From Caryophanales bacterium UBA4682 (lineage in GTDB: Bacteria; Bacillota_I; Bacilli_A; RFN20; CAG-288), in NCBI GenBank assembly GCA_002404995.1, contig DHKY01000016.1:1-18921 (forward strand): DNA of 18,921 nt. The letters run 5' to 3'. Each line of letters starts with the position of its first letter. The first letter of the stretch is position 1. Below are positions 1 through 7,557 of the stretch, piece after piece. The position numbers were made by a program, and so were the translations under genes. Below the pieces are notes generated by a model that had not been told where the DNA came from, made no database searches, and saw only the letters and a program-made list of their open reading frames with translations.

Positions 1-120
1 CCTGTAATTAGCAGGTTTCTAAGTCCATCGCGGCTGCCTTTACGCCACGTCCGCAGAAAGAGGATGCTTATGTATTTTAACGCAAAGTAGGTTTGATACC
101 AACAAGAAGTTGAAGAAGTC

Positions 121-148
121 ATCCAAGGCAGCGATGGCTGCCTTGGAT
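121..148 (-). terminator. Perfect 12-bp hairpin just after the membrane protein gene
   Basis: A 12-bp perfect inverted repeat (ATCCAAGGCAGC / GCTGCCTTGGAT) with a 4-nt loop begins two bases beyond the TAA stop of the minus-strand membrane gene. The bases that follow on the minus strand are pyrimidine-rich but lack a clean T-run. It is probably a terminator or an mRNA 3'-end stabilising hairpin. Confidence 0.6.
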
Positions 149-149
149 A

Positions 150-815
150 TTAATTGTTCCAAAGTCTTTTTTCGGAGAATTTCTGCAAGGACCATAGTCC
201 AAGGGAGATAAGGAAGGTAGCAAGATACCTGACAATTGCAACAATTGGAACTGCCCACATCTTACCTCCGAAAGTAAAGCCATAGAAGTCTTCCCAGATT
301 TTCCTTCCGATGACACAGGTAAGGTAGACGATACTATAGAGTGCCATTGGCAGAACTCCAAGCAAAGAAGATTTCAGGCTGACTTTGTCTTTTCCGGTAA
401 GAATTAAAACCGATAGGATTCCAAGAATCGGGACAATTAAATGAAGATAAAGCCCTGTTCCTGAGAAAAGATGACTATAGCCCTGTCTTGGTCCTAAGAA
501 GAATAGAACGGTAAGGAAGGTCAAAGTGATGCTGGAAGCTCCCCTTAGTTCTAAGATCATTACTGGTTTAGGAAGAATGTTTTTTCCTTTCATAATACCT
601 TGAATATGGTAAGGAAGACAGACTAGGGAAGTCAGTGCAAAGAAGATATTCGATAGGTTCGTAAAGTAACGGAACCTTCTTGCATCGGAAGACCTGTTGG
701 CGGTATTGGCTTTCCTTAGACTTAGAACGACACAATAAGAAACCAGGATGATGGAAACAAGTTCTAAGATAGAAGAAATCGAATAAAGAAGTCTTGTTTT
801 CTTGGCTGTATTCAT
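150..815 (-). CDS. Multi-pass membrane protein of uncertain family (possibly Pr6Pr/AIG1-like)
   Basis: The protein has 221 residues, starting at MNTAKKTR. I chose this start because AAGGAGGG lies about 7 nt upstream; the frame stays open 26 codons further upstream, but that stretch contains the likely promoter. About six hydrophobic segments are visible: an N-terminal helix, one around YFTNLSNIFFALTSL, one around SITLTFLTVLFFLGP, one around LYLHLIVPILGILSVLIL, and two near the C-terminus. The pattern of a YFT-N-SN segment in helix 2 and an H-x-(I/V)-x-P segment in helix 4 resembles small membrane proteins of the Pr6Pr/AIG1-like group. This is a family resemblance only; no catalytic or transport function can be read from the sequence. 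It is transcribed alone, away from the lipoprotein gene. Confidence 0.75.
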   Translation of the reverse strand: MNTAKKTRLLYSISSILELVSIILVSYCVVLSLRKANTANRSSDARRFRYFTNLSNIFFALTSLVCLPYHIQGIMKGKNILPKPVMILELRGASSITLTFLTVLFFLGPRQGYSHLFSGTGLYLHLIVPILGILSVLILTGKDKVSLKSSLLGVLPMALYSIVYLTCVIGRKIWEDFYGFTFGGKMWAVPIVAIVRYLATFLISLGLWSLQKFSEKRLWNN

Positions 816-864
816 ATCGTTTCCCTCCTTATTGGGTTTGATAGAGATAAATTTCTGAAGCAAT

Positions 865-870
865 ATTATA
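865..870 (-). promoter_or_regulatory. -10 element of the membrane protein gene
   Basis: TATAAT on the minus strand lies about 50 nt upstream of the chosen start at 815. No good -35 at 17 nt is visible, so the call rests on the perfect -10 hexamer and its position. Confidence 0.35.
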
Positions 871-898
871 GATAAAACCATAAGGAAAACCATACAAG

Positions 899-951
899 GA
901 TCTTTTATTAGATAAAAATATAGTTCCTTTCATCTATTTTGATAAAAGATC
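899..951. repeat. Imperfect inverted repeat upstream of the membrane protein gene
   Basis: The arms GATCTTTTAT (899-908) and ATAAAAGATC (942-951) are perfect inverses. Inside them TAGATA and TCTA extend the symmetry. The repeat lies just upstream of the likely -10 at 865-870. It could be an operator, an RNA hairpin or the scar of a small mobile element; nothing decides between these. Confidence 0.45.
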
Positions 952-1027
952 TTCCATAGAAGAAATAGGACTGCAGATTTAAGCCCTTTTAATTCATATG
1001 AATATTAATACGGAAACATTTAAAAAC

Positions 1028-1056
1028 TTGACTTAGTTAAATACAATAAGTAAAAT
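1028..1056 (+). promoter_or_regulatory. Sigma-A promoter TTGACT-N17-TAAAAT
   Basis: TTGACT (1028-1033) and TAAAAT (1051-1056) are separated by exactly 17 nt, a near-consensus housekeeping promoter. It points into the remnant reading frames at 1070-1254 and then the lipoprotein gene. Transcription would begin only about 7 nt before the GTG at 1070. Confidence 0.6.
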
Positions 1057-1069
1057 ACAAATAGGATGA

Positions 1070-1254
1070 GTGCAAACGAATAAGTATATTCTTACATTAA
1101 TCTGTAGTTCGATTCTTGAACGTGTGGGTAATACACTTGTTGATTCTTGACTAAGCTCTTTGTCTACTTAGAACGGATTTCAAGGTGACACTTCGATTTA
1201 ATAGAAGAAGGGTTTGATACTATGGCTATTTTAAAGGATTATTTACGGAAATGA
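1070..1254 (+). pseudogene. Remnant of a membrane transporter-like gene (N- and C-terminal scraps)
   Basis: A GTG at 1070 opens a 26-codon frame (1070-1150) that reads MQTNKYILTLICSSILERVG and then NTLVDS before TGA. This resembles the first helix of a major-facilitator-type transporter. After a gap in frame, 1189-1254 reads HFDLIEEGFDTMAILKDYLRK and stop, which has the look of a protein C-terminus. The simplest reading is a gene that kept its promoter and its two ends and lost the middle. An alternative for the second scrap is a 10-codon leader peptide (ATG at 1222) whose TGA overlaps the lipoprotein ATG as ATGA, giving translational coupling. Family assignment is a guess from very short stretches. 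Confidence 0.3.
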
Positions 1255-1742
1255 AAAAACTCAATTATATGATTTTAGGATTCATACCTTTTCTCTTCTT
1301 ACCCTCCTGTTTCCATTCTACAAGAGAAAAGGATACCTCCATCCACAAGGATGAAAAATGCCTAGTAAAAGATGCAAACCAAAAGGAAATCCTTGAACTA
1401 GGAAACAAGGGAGTCATCAAAGAGCAGAAAGATGGCAAAATCCTCTATATCTGGACAGTTGATTTCAAGACCAAGGTTGAGGAAGTCTCTCTTGTCAAAG
1501 AAGACTTCCTCTTCTACGACAATAGCGAGGGAAACTACCCGATGGTAACTACCTACACCTCTGATTCCCTAGAAAACAGAGAAAAGAACGGATATGATGC
1601 CATCGAAGAAGGATTCAAAGGTACTTCTTCCTACTCTTTTTGTTTTTCTATCGCTGATAGCCAGAGGAAAATCAAGATGCCAACCAGGATGGTATTTGCG
1701 GACAAAGAGTTTACCGAAAACAACCGCATCCTAACAAAATAA
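1251..1742 (+). CDS. Secreted lipoprotein, function unknown
   Basis: The protein has 163 residues. It begins MKKLNYMILGFIPFLFLPSC, a type II signal peptide with two lysines, a hydrophobic core and a lipobox L-P-S-C ending at Cys20, so the mature protein should be lipid-anchored on the outer face of the membrane. The rest is hydrophilic, with a central part of alternating charged and aromatic residues (for example KILYIWTVDF) typical of a beta-rich fold. I recognise no domain. The start codon overlaps a 10-codon upstream frame as ATGA, so translation may be coupled; no strong ribosome binding site stands directly before it. It converges on nadE and shares its terminator. Confidence 0.8.
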   Translation: MKKLNYMILGFIPFLFLPSCFHSTREKDTSIHKDEKCLVKDANQKEILELGNKGVIKEQKDGKILYIWTVDFKTKVEEVSLVKEDFLFYDNSEGNYPMVTTYTSDSLENREKNGYDAIEEGFKGTSSYSFCFSIADSQRKIKMPTRMVFADKEFTENNRILTK

Positions 1743-1743
1743 A

Positions 1744-1776
1744 AGGCAGTCCTTCTTGATAGGACTGCCTCTTTTA
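1744..1776. terminator. Bidirectional terminator between the lipoprotein gene and nadE
   Basis: AGGCAGTCC (1744-1752) pairs with GGACTGCCT (1762-1770) across a 9-nt loop. T-runs follow on the plus strand (CTTTTATT) and on the minus strand (TTTTATTTTG). It serves both convergent genes. Confidence 0.85.
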
Positions 1777-3720
1777 TTGAATATGATCGATTGTTTTCAG
1801 CCTGTCCTCAACATCTGCATCACTTGGCCTACGATAGTCTCCTCTCGGAGAGAGGGATAAGGTGCCGACTTTCGGACCATCCGGAAGGCAGCTACGCTTA
1901 AAGGCCTGGGAATAGAAACGGGAATAGAAGCGCTTTTCGCTTGCCTTCAGTTCGTCTAAAGATAGCTTTGGATAAGCAAGGGAGGCAAGGAGAAGGATCT
2001 TTTCCGGAGAGTATCCGTATCGGAGCAGATAGAAGAGGAAGAAATCATTCAGATCGTATTTTCCGACCTTCTCTTCCGTCATCTGGCTGATCTTTCCATC
2101 CTTATTCGGAGTCAGTTCCGGAGTAATCGGAGTATCTAGGATCGAAAGAAGCGTTTTGCTAAGTGCATCGTTCTGACAATAGGAAGCATAGCTTCTTACT
2201 AAATACTTGACCAAGGTCTTCGGGATGGAGGCATTGACTCCATACCTGCTCCTATGGTCCCCGTTATAGGTGCACCAGCCAAGGGCTAATTCTGAGAGGT
2301 CTCCGGTTCCGACGACAATGCCTCCTCTCCTATTGGCGACATCCCTAAGGATATAAGTCCGCCTTCTAGCCTGTGCATTCTCATAGGCCGTGTCTTTTTC
2401 TCCTAAGTAAGAGAGCGGATGATCAATATCCTTAAGATGTTTTTCCACGCTATCATGGATATCTACTTCATGGATTTCGCATCCGATTTCCTTCCTCAGG
2501 TTCCGGGAGTTAAAATAGGTCAGAGAGGACGTGTTTCCTCTGTTCGGCCTTGTGTATCCAATCAGGTTCACATCCGGAACAAACTTCTTCGTCTCGTTCC
2601 TGACTAAGAGGGCAAGAGTGGAATCAAGTCCGCCAGAGACACCGACAATCAGGTTCTTCAGTCCTGTTTTTCTTACCCGTGTTGCTAAGCCGTGGGCTTG
2701 GATCGAGAGAATCGTCTTTGCTCTCTCTTCCCTCTCCTTATCATCCGGAATGAAGGGGAAGGGGTTGACACGGTAGTTTTCTTCTTCCAGAGCGCCTCTC
2801 AAAGCAGAGACAGCGATATCCTTTTCTTCTCCTAAGCGGGAAAGAGAACAGGGAATCCTACGACAGGAAAATGCTTCTGTTCCAAAGCTAGTCTGATGGA
2901 TTCTGTTATGAAGGCTCTTTGCATAATCGAGGATGACTTTCTTGACGCTTCCTGGTTTCGGATAGATTTCATCCAGAACCAGACTTCCATTATCTCCGAC
3001 AATCCTGTTACCAGAGAAGACAAGATCGGTTGAGCTCTCGTCTTCCCCGCTAGAGACATAAAGGTACTGAAGATAACAGCTTCCCGACTGTCCTAAGACA
3101 AGCTGCTTGCGGTAATCATGCTTGCCGATAACTTCATCGGAAGCGGATAGGTTGACAATGACATTTGCACCTTTCAAGGCGAGGTGAGTACTTGGCTTAT
3201 CCGGAACGAAGAGGTCTTCGCAGATTTCTCCTCCGATCACTAAGTCATTGTCTTTGAAAAGAAGGTCGGTTCCAAAAGGTATTTCTTCGCTATCGAGTAA
3301 GATGGCATCATTTTCGATTCCTTTTCCTTCCTTGAACCAACGTTCTTCATAGAATTCCGAATAATTCGGAAGATAAGATTTCGGAACAAAGCCAAGGATC
3401 TTTCCCTCGTTGATAAAGGCAGCGACATTGTAAAGGGAATTCTTTTTAGCTAAGGGAAGACCAAGGATGATCCTTGAACCCTTGTTTTCCTTCGAGGCTT
3501 CTTTGATTTCCTCTAAGGCAGAAAGGCAGCTGTTTAGGATTTCCTCCTGGAAAAACAAGTCTCCGCACGTATAACCGGTCAACGAAAGCTCCGGAAAAAG
3601 AAGAATCTGACAGTCCTTATTCTCTCCCCTTGTCTTAAGGATTTCGTCTTTGTTGAAGCTTACGTTTCCGACTTTCCTTTTCGGAACGCATAGTCCTGCT
3701 TTAAACCTCGTGTTTTTCAT
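1774..3720 (-). CDS. nadE: Glutamine-hydrolysing NAD+ synthetase (two-domain)
   Basis: This 648-residue enzyme converts nicotinate adenine dinucleotide, ATP and glutamine to NAD+ in the cytoplasm. The N-terminal carbon-nitrogen hydrolase (glutaminase) domain spans about residues 5-290 and shows the Glu-Lys-Cys triad: Glu44 in LFPELSLTGY, Lys114 in FVPKSYLPNY and Cys167 in GGEICEDLF. The C-terminal synthetase domain starts near 330 and has the ATP-pyrophosphatase loop SGGLDS at 362-367. Its length fits the bacterial two-domain glutamine-dependent family. The start is supported by AAAGGAG about 9 nt upstream. The gene overlaps nadD by 20 nt and is last in the pncB-nadD-nadE operon, ending in a shared terminator. 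All key residues are present. Confidence 0.96.
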   Translation of the reverse strand: MKNTRFKAGLCVPKRKVGNVSFNKDEILKTRGENKDCQILLFPELSLTGYTCGDLFFQEEILNSCLSALEEIKEASKENKGSRIILGLPLAKKNSLYNVAAFINEGKILGFVPKSYLPNYSEFYEERWFKEGKGIENDAILLDSEEIPFGTDLLFKDNDLVIGGEICEDLFVPDKPSTHLALKGANVIVNLSASDEVIGKHDYRKQLVLGQSGSCYLQYLYVSSGEDESSTDLVFSGNRIVGDNGSLVLDEIYPKPGSVKKVILDYAKSLHNRIHQTSFGTEAFSCRRIPCSLSRLGEEKDIAVSALRGALEEENYRVNPFPFIPDDKEREERAKTILSIQAHGLATRVRKTGLKNLIVGVSGGLDSTLALLVRNETKKFVPDVNLIGYTRPNRGNTSSLTYFNSRNLRKEIGCEIHEVDIHDSVEKHLKDIDHPLSYLGEKDTAYENAQARRRTYILRDVANRRGGIVVGTGDLSELALGWCTYNGDHRSRYGVNASIPKTLVKYLVRSYASYCQNDALSKTLLSILDTPITPELTPNKDGKISQMTEEKVGKYDLNDFFLFYLLRYGYSPEKILLLASLAYPKLSLDELKASEKRFYSRFYSQAFKRSCLPDGPKVGTLSLSPRGDYRRPSDADVEDRLKTIDHIQ

Positions 3721-4342
3721 AGGATAAAAGCTCCTTTCTGATTTCCTTTGGAACTAAGGAAGAGACATCCTTCCCTTGTTTCCTATTCTTCCGGACCATG
3801 GAAGAGGAAAGATCCTGATAATCCGTCTTAGGCGGAATCAGCGTGAAATAGTTCTCACGCTTTTTCAGATAAGGGGAATCCTGGATGATCTCCTTAAGGT
3901 CCCTTCCGTTTCTCGACCTCACGACGAAGCCGAACTCCTTGCCAATCTCATCGACATATTTCCATCCGGTTTCGAGTTCAATCAGCTTATCGCTTCCAAT
4001 CAGAAGGGAAACCTTCTGATATCCCTTCCCTAAGGCCTTCAGGGTCAGGTAAGTGCGGGGCTGAACAACCTGCTTTAGTTCATAATCCGAGACTTCCCTG
4101 AAAGGATAGTCTTCTTTGACAAGATTGAGCCTTCTTAATCTTTCTTCGTCTTGATAGGCAAAATCCTTCTCTTGGACTTTCTGGATATAGACAGACTTGG
4201 ATGGAACAAAGACGACCTTATCATAACGGATATAGGAAAGGGCATAGCGTGCCCTTTCCAAGTGGGCAATGGTAATCGGATTAAAAGCGCCAGCAAAGAC
4301 GAGGGCTTTCTCTTTAGAGGGTTCCCCCATGGAGCTTTTCAT
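3701..4342 (-). CDS. nadD: Nicotinate-nucleotide adenylyltransferase
   Basis: The product joins nicotinate mononucleotide and ATP to give nicotinate adenine dinucleotide. The nucleotidyltransferase signature GAFNPITIAH (residues 18-27, form GxFxPxxxxH) and a C-terminal SSSMVRK (about 179-185, matching the ISSTxIR motif) identify the family. The frame is open back to 4396, but that part lies inside pncB and lacks a better start. MKSSMGEP at 4342 (213 residues) follows GGGAAGAAAGG closely, and the ATG at 4330 (209 residues) is an alternative. Either start falls inside the pncB 3' end, so translation is probably coupled. The 3' end overlaps nadE by 20 nt. Length is normal for the family. Confidence 0.94.
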   Translation of the reverse strand: MKSSMGEPSKEKALVFAGAFNPITIAHLERARYALSYIRYDKVVFVPSKSVYIQKVQEKDFAYQDEERLRRLNLVKEDYPFREVSDYELKQVVQPRTYLTLKALGKGYQKVSLLIGSDKLIELETGWKYVDEIGKEFGFVVRSRNGRDLKEIIQDSPYLKKRENYFTLIPPKTDYQDLSSSMVRKNRKQGKDVSSLVPKEIRKELLSYEKHEV

Positions 4343-5825
4343 ACCTTTCTTCCCGCCTGTTGTAGACTTTCTCAGTCCTGTCGACATAATGGACATGGGG
4401 GACTTCCCTTCTCAGTTCGCTCTCCCAGACATGGTTCTCAAGCTGGTCTTTGATATATTCCTTCTTTTCCTTGATAGAAGGAAGCGGGTGATCGAGCTTG
4501 CCCTCTACAATGAAAGGAACCAGGATCTTCTCAATCCGCTTTGGAATGATGACTCTCTTCCGCTCGAACTCATCCCGGTCAAGGGAAATGATCGTCAGAG
4601 GCTCGCCTGCCTTTAACTCTTCCTCATCCAGGGAGATAACATCACATTGCCCCTGATCATTCTCATCAAAGACACGCCATGCCCTCAGCTTGCCAGGGAT
4701 AATCGCCTTGGAAGCACTGTCTGAGCACTTCCTCTTAGGAGTATAACTTCCGTCTTCTTCTTTGACTGCTACAAGCTTATACACACCACCGAAAACCGGA
4801 TCAGCAGAAGAAGTAATCAATCGTTCTCCGACACCATAGGAATCGAAATGAGCGTCCTGATAGATTTCCCTGTTTGCCCTCTTATGCTCGTCAAGAGAAT
4901 TAGATGCAACAAGCTTGATATAAGGCTTACCAGCAGCATCAAGGGCTTTTCTCAGCTTCTTATATTCCCGTGCTAAATCACCGGAATCGATTCTGGCCGC
5001 CTTGACTCGCTTATTTGGATCATTGGGATACTTCTTAATCCTTTCGTCATCGATCTTGATAAGATTCGGAAGACCGGAATGGAGAATGGAATAAGTATCC
5101 AAAAGAAGGGACACATTGTCTGGATAAGTATTGGCAAAGGCACGGAAAGCCTCCAGTTCGCTCGGGAAGAACTCGATAAAGGAATGGGCAACCGTTCCAA
5201 CCGCCTTGACATCGCTTCCGTACTTCCTTTCTGCTAAGCAGTCCGCCGTTCCGACACATCCGCCCAGGATTGCACAATAGGCACCCTCATTGCCGGCGCT
5301 CTCGCCTTGGGCACGTCTCGTTCCGAATTCCCTGACATTTCTCTTCGTGTGGGTGGCAAGACCGGAAATCCGGGTCGCCTTGGTCGTAATCAGGGAATGG
5401 AAATTCCTGGTCTGGAGAAGATAAGTCTCGATCAGGATGGCTCCGACCCTGTCGCATTCAATGCGGACCCTTGGAACCTGCGGATAACAGACGGTACCTT
5501 CCTTTAAGGCATACCTGTTTCCTTTCCAACGATACGTGGAAAGATACTCAAGGAATTTCTCATCCCTTCCTTTATATCTCAGATAAGCAAGGTCCTTCTC
5601 CGTGAAATGATAATTCAGAAGGAATTTGGTAAGTTTATCTTGGCCGGCAGAGATTGAATAGCCCCTGTCTTCCGGATTCTTCCGGAAGAACCTGTCGAAG
5701 ACAAGGACCTTGTCCTTGTATCCGTTCAGGAAGAGGCAGTTCGCCCTGGAAAATTCATAAAAATCAGTTACCCTCGCCGAATTGTCGTAGTCTTCATCCG
5801 GAAGGAATGGTTCAGCTTTGATCAT
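4314..5825 (-). CDS. pncB: Nicotinate phosphoribosyltransferase
   Basis: This 503-residue cytoplasmic enzyme makes nicotinate mononucleotide from nicotinate and PRPP, the entry step of NAD salvage. Recognisable elements are the N-terminal TDFYEFSRANCLFL segment, EFGTRRAQG (166-174), VGTVAHSFIEF (209-219) with the conserved active-site His214, LLDTYSIL and the later RIDSGDLA segment of the phosphate-binding part. The start lies 12 nt after AAGGAG, a slightly long spacing. It is the first gene of the operon; a minus-strand promoter stands at 5853-5881. Together with nadD and nadE it completes the nicotinate-to-NAD+ route, and no de novo quinolinate genes are seen here. Confidence 0.95.
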   Translation of the reverse strand: MIKAEPFLPDEDYDNSARVTDFYEFSRANCLFLNGYKDKVLVFDRFFRKNPEDRGYSISAGQDKLTKFLLNYHFTEKDLAYLRYKGRDEKFLEYLSTYRWKGNRYALKEGTVCYPQVPRVRIECDRVGAILIETYLLQTRNFHSLITTKATRISGLATHTKRNVREFGTRRAQGESAGNEGAYCAILGGCVGTADCLAERKYGSDVKAVGTVAHSFIEFFPSELEAFRAFANTYPDNVSLLLDTYSILHSGLPNLIKIDDERIKKYPNDPNKRVKAARIDSGDLAREYKKLRKALDAAGKPYIKLVASNSLDEHKRANREIYQDAHFDSYGVGERLITSSADPVFGGVYKLVAVKEEDGSYTPKRKCSDSASKAIIPGKLRAWRVFDENDQGQCDVISLDEEELKAGEPLTIISLDRDEFERKRVIIPKRIEKILVPFIVEGKLDHPLPSIKEKKEYIKDQLENHVWESELRREVPHVHYVDRTEKVYNRREERYEKLHGGTL

Positions 5826-5852
5826 AGAAAAAATATACTCCTTAACAGAATT

Positions 5853-5881
5853 ATTATAAGGCTTAAAGGAAAGAGGGCAAA
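5853..5881 (-). promoter_or_regulatory. Promoter of pncB-nadD-nadE
   Basis: On the minus strand TTTGCC (5876-5881) and TATAAT (5853-5858) are 17 nt apart. The -10 is perfect and the -35 weak. Expected transcription starts about 20 nt before the pncB start. Confidence 0.5.
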
Positions 5882-5886
5882 GAATG

Positions 5887-5895
5887 AGCGCTTTC
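5887..5895 (+). promoter_or_regulatory. GCGCTTTC element (weak cre-like)
   Basis: AGCGCTTTC matches the core of the CcpA cre site but the flanks match poorly. It lies between the divergent pncB and hlyIII-type genes, about 83 nt before the latter's ATG. It resembles the better elements at 7005-7017 and 8387-8400. Confidence 0.3.
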
Positions 5896-5951
5896 CTCTG
5901 TCTTTTCTTGTTCTGGAAAGTAAAACACTATCCCTTATTATTTTACTAATG

Positions 5952-5957
5952 TATAAT
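5952..5957 (+). promoter_or_regulatory. -10 element of the HlyIII-type gene
   Basis: A perfect TATAAT lies 20 nt before the ATG at 5978, with AAGGAG between them. No convincing -35 is seen at the right distance. Confidence 0.4.
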
Positions 5958-5977
5958 AGAAAAAGGAGTTAATCATC

Positions 5978-6943
5978 ATGGAACGCAAAGAATACGATCA
6001 GACCTATCAATGCATAAAAAGGGAAAAGGAAGAGGAAGAGGACCGTCTCTCCTTAAGCCTGAAAGAAAGCAAAAGACAGTTACGGAACCAGAAAAAGAAT
6101 CTAAAGAAAGAATATAAAGAAGAGAAGAGAGATATTCGGAAACAGAAGAAAGACGCCAAACAGGAGTGTAAGGATAAGCTCGTTTATCTCAATGAGACCT
6201 TCTTCGGAAAAGCACACAAGAATAAGAACATGGAAAAGAAGAGGTCACCGGAAGAAAGGCGTGCCCTAAGAAATCGTTATAAGCTTCCGATGTATTCCCG
6301 GAGCGAGGAAATCTTCAATAGGGTCACCCATATCGTCGGAGCTGGAAGGGGAGTTATCAGGCTGATACTATCTGTTTTCTTCTCCTTGAAGTTCAAACCA
6401 GGAGATAACGTCGTTCTCTGGTCTAGGATCACCTTCTCTCTGACAAGCATCTTCCTCTATACGAACTCTGCTCTGTACCATGGACTCTATGTCAACCGCG
6501 GAAAATCCGTCTTCCAAGTTCTAGACCACTGCACCATCTATGTTCTGATTGCGGGAAGCTATACTCCGATTGTCTTATTAGGCCTTAGTACATTGTCACC
6601 CTGGCATTACGTCTACCTCGGATTCGTTTATTCCTTAGCTATCTTAGGAGTTGTCCTCAACGCGACTAGGATGCGTAAGTTCGTAGTCAAAGTCATCTCT
6701 AGGATCATCTATATTGCCTTAGGCTGGTCGATTATCTGCTTCTATCCGATTCTGGTAGCCAATTTGGGACTTTCTTCTGTCTGGCTTTTAATCGGAGGCG
6801 GCGTTGCTTACACAGTCGGCTCTATTCTCTATGGAATTGGTTCTAAGAAGAAATACTGGCATTCCATCTTCCATATTTTCTGCTTGGCTGGAACACTTCT
6901 TCAGTTCCTCTCTGTCCTTCTCTACCCTGTTATCGGATTGTAA
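5978..6943 (+). CDS. Haemolysin III/PAQR-family membrane protein with charged coiled-coil N-terminus
   Basis: The protein has 321 residues. Residues about 108-321 form a seven-helix HlyIII/PAQR (YqfA-type) domain: SEEIFNRVTH (Glu111, His118), SALYHGL (Ser164, His168), LDHCTIYVLIAGSYTP (Asp183) and HSIFH (His295, His299), the conserved set thought to bind a metal in this family. Usual bacterial members have about 210-220 residues, so the first 100 residues are an extra. That part is extremely Lys/Glu/Arg-rich (KEEEEDRL, KKNLKKEYKEEKRD), contains almost no hydrophobic residue until position 68, and should form a cytoplasmic coiled coil. AAGGAG supports the start, so the extension is translated. 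It is a single-gene unit ended by a strong terminator. Family functions proposed are membrane fluidity sensing or hydrolase activity; none is proven here. Confidence 0.9.
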   Translation: MERKEYDQTYQCIKREKEEEEDRLSLSLKESKRQLRNQKKNLKKEYKEEKRDIRKQKKDAKQECKDKLVYLNETFFGKAHKNKNMEKKRSPEERRALRNRYKLPMYSRSEEIFNRVTHIVGAGRGVIRLILSVFFSLKFKPGDNVVLWSRITFSLTSIFLYTNSALYHGLYVNRGKSVFQVLDHCTIYVLIAGSYTPIVLLGLSTLSPWHYVYLGFVYSLAILGVVLNATRMRKFVVKVISRIIYIALGWSIICFYPILVANLGLSSVWLLIGGGVAYTVGSILYGIGSKKKYWHSIFHIFCLAGTLLQFLSVLLYPVIGL

Positions 6944-6948
6944 AAAAC

Positions 6949-6973
6949 GGTGTCCGGAAACGGACACCTTTTT
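6949..6973 (+). terminator. Terminator of the HlyIII-type gene
   Basis: GGTGTCCG pairs with CGGACACC around a GAAA tetraloop and is followed by five Ts. It begins 5 nt after the TAA. Confidence 0.92.
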
Positions 6974-7004
6974 AGTGAAAAGCCTTTTCAGAAGTGAATT
7001 CAGC

Positions 7005-7017
7005 AAATGCGCTTTCA
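7005..7017 (+). promoter_or_regulatory. cre-like element upstream of MEITL copy 1
   Basis: AAATGCGCTTTCA carries the right half of a CcpA cre site (GCGCTTTCA). It ends 91 nt before the ATG at 7108, nearly the same as the matching element of copy 2 (93 nt). Confidence 0.45.
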
Positions 7018-7107
7018 TATAACGATAATCATTATTTTTTTGGCTATGTAATATTTCAAATCTTTCCTAGTGCAGAATTTGATTACTAGAACAGGAGGTA
7101 TTGAGTC

Positions 7108-7392
7108 ATGGAAATAACATTGCTTCTGACCATATCGACCTGTCTAACGATAGGCAACGGGACTTATGTAACAGGATCCAGCATCGATTCGTTGAAAGAC
7201 AAAGCAGATGAGGTCTTGCAGATTGCAGGAGAAAGCAACCCTTTTTTTGATCTAGTGTTCTCTGCAGTGATGAGTTTATGCTCTTGCACAAAAACAAATA
7301 AGCTATACACGGAAAGTCGACGGATGATTCTTTCTAATCATGTGTTTCTATTCCGTATGAATCATAGAGTTAAGGATTCAACTTATTGTTGA
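7108..7392 (+). pseudogene. Deleted and truncated copy (copy 1) of the MEITL gene
   Basis: The first 45 codons (MEITLLLTISTCLTIGNG onward) are about 88% identical in DNA to copy 2 at 8493, with mostly synonymous differences, and the AGGAGG ribosome binding site is also shared. After AGESNP the sequence jumps directly to the stretch FDLVFSAVMS, which lies 207 codons later in copy 2. The missing 621 bp is bounded in copy 2 by a 13-bp direct repeat. Homology ends at 7277; the remaining 38 codons (starting near SLCSCTKTNK) have no counterpart and look like run-on translation into foreign sequence, and the end overlaps the -35 of the queT promoter. The frame is open for 94 residues, so a short peptide could still be made, but the acidic domain and membrane anchor are gone. 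Confidence 0.75.
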
Positions 7393-7417
7393 ACTTAAGA
7401 AAATGATTTGATACAAT
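7389..7417 (+). promoter_or_regulatory. Promoter of the preQ1 riboswitch-queT transcript
   Basis: TTGAAC (7389-7394), 17-nt spacer, TACAAT (7412-7417). The predicted start near 7424 is a few bases before the riboswitch. Confidence 0.7.
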
Positions 7418-7429
7418 CCTTACCCGTAC

Positions 7430-7471
7430 AGACAGTTCGACGTTACCATCCTGTCTATAAACAAAACCAGG
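7430..7471 (+). promoter_or_regulatory. preQ1-I riboswitch
   Basis: P1 is AGACAG (7430-7435) paired with CTGTCT (7451-7456). The loop contains TCG and TTACC, and the A-rich tail ATAAACAAAACCAGG (7457-7471) follows at once. This closely parallels the known short preQ1-I aptamer, whose tail reads AACAAAACAAGG after P1 and whose loop has UCG and ACC. It sits between a promoter and an intrinsic terminator and precedes a queuosine-precursor transporter, exactly where this class occurs. I expect preQ1 binding to favour the terminator and shut off queT. Confidence 0.85.
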
Positions 7472-7491
7472 AACACAAAGATTACATTATG

Positions 7492-7527
7492 ATGCACTCT
7501 TTTGTCTCTGGAAGGAGTGCATTTTTT
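7492..7527 (+). terminator. Riboswitch-controlled terminator in the queT leader
   Basis: ATGCACTC (7492-7499) pairs with GAGTGCAT (7515-7522), followed by six Ts (7522-7527). A possible competing helix joins the aptamer tail CCAG (7467-7470) and ACAAAG (7475-7480) with CTTTTGT and CTGG in the terminator loop (7499-7511). That helix is my inference. Confidence 0.8.
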
Positions 7528-7557
7528 CATTCCTTCTTGGTAGAAATGGAGAAAATT

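Noticed and set aside
12..80. Plus-strand frame reading SKSIAAAFTPRPQKEDAYVF before a TAA, like the end of a protein
   Set aside because: A TAG lies in the same frame at 9-11, so at most 22 codons are visible; too short to call a gene end, though a broken upstream gene is possible.
899..951. Insertion-sequence remnant
   Set aside because: There is an inverted repeat but no transposase trace and no target-site duplication; kept only as a repeat.
7408..7557. N-terminal extension of 50 codons on QueT
   Set aside because: It would translate the riboswitch and terminator; the start at 7558 has a ribosome binding site and fits the family.
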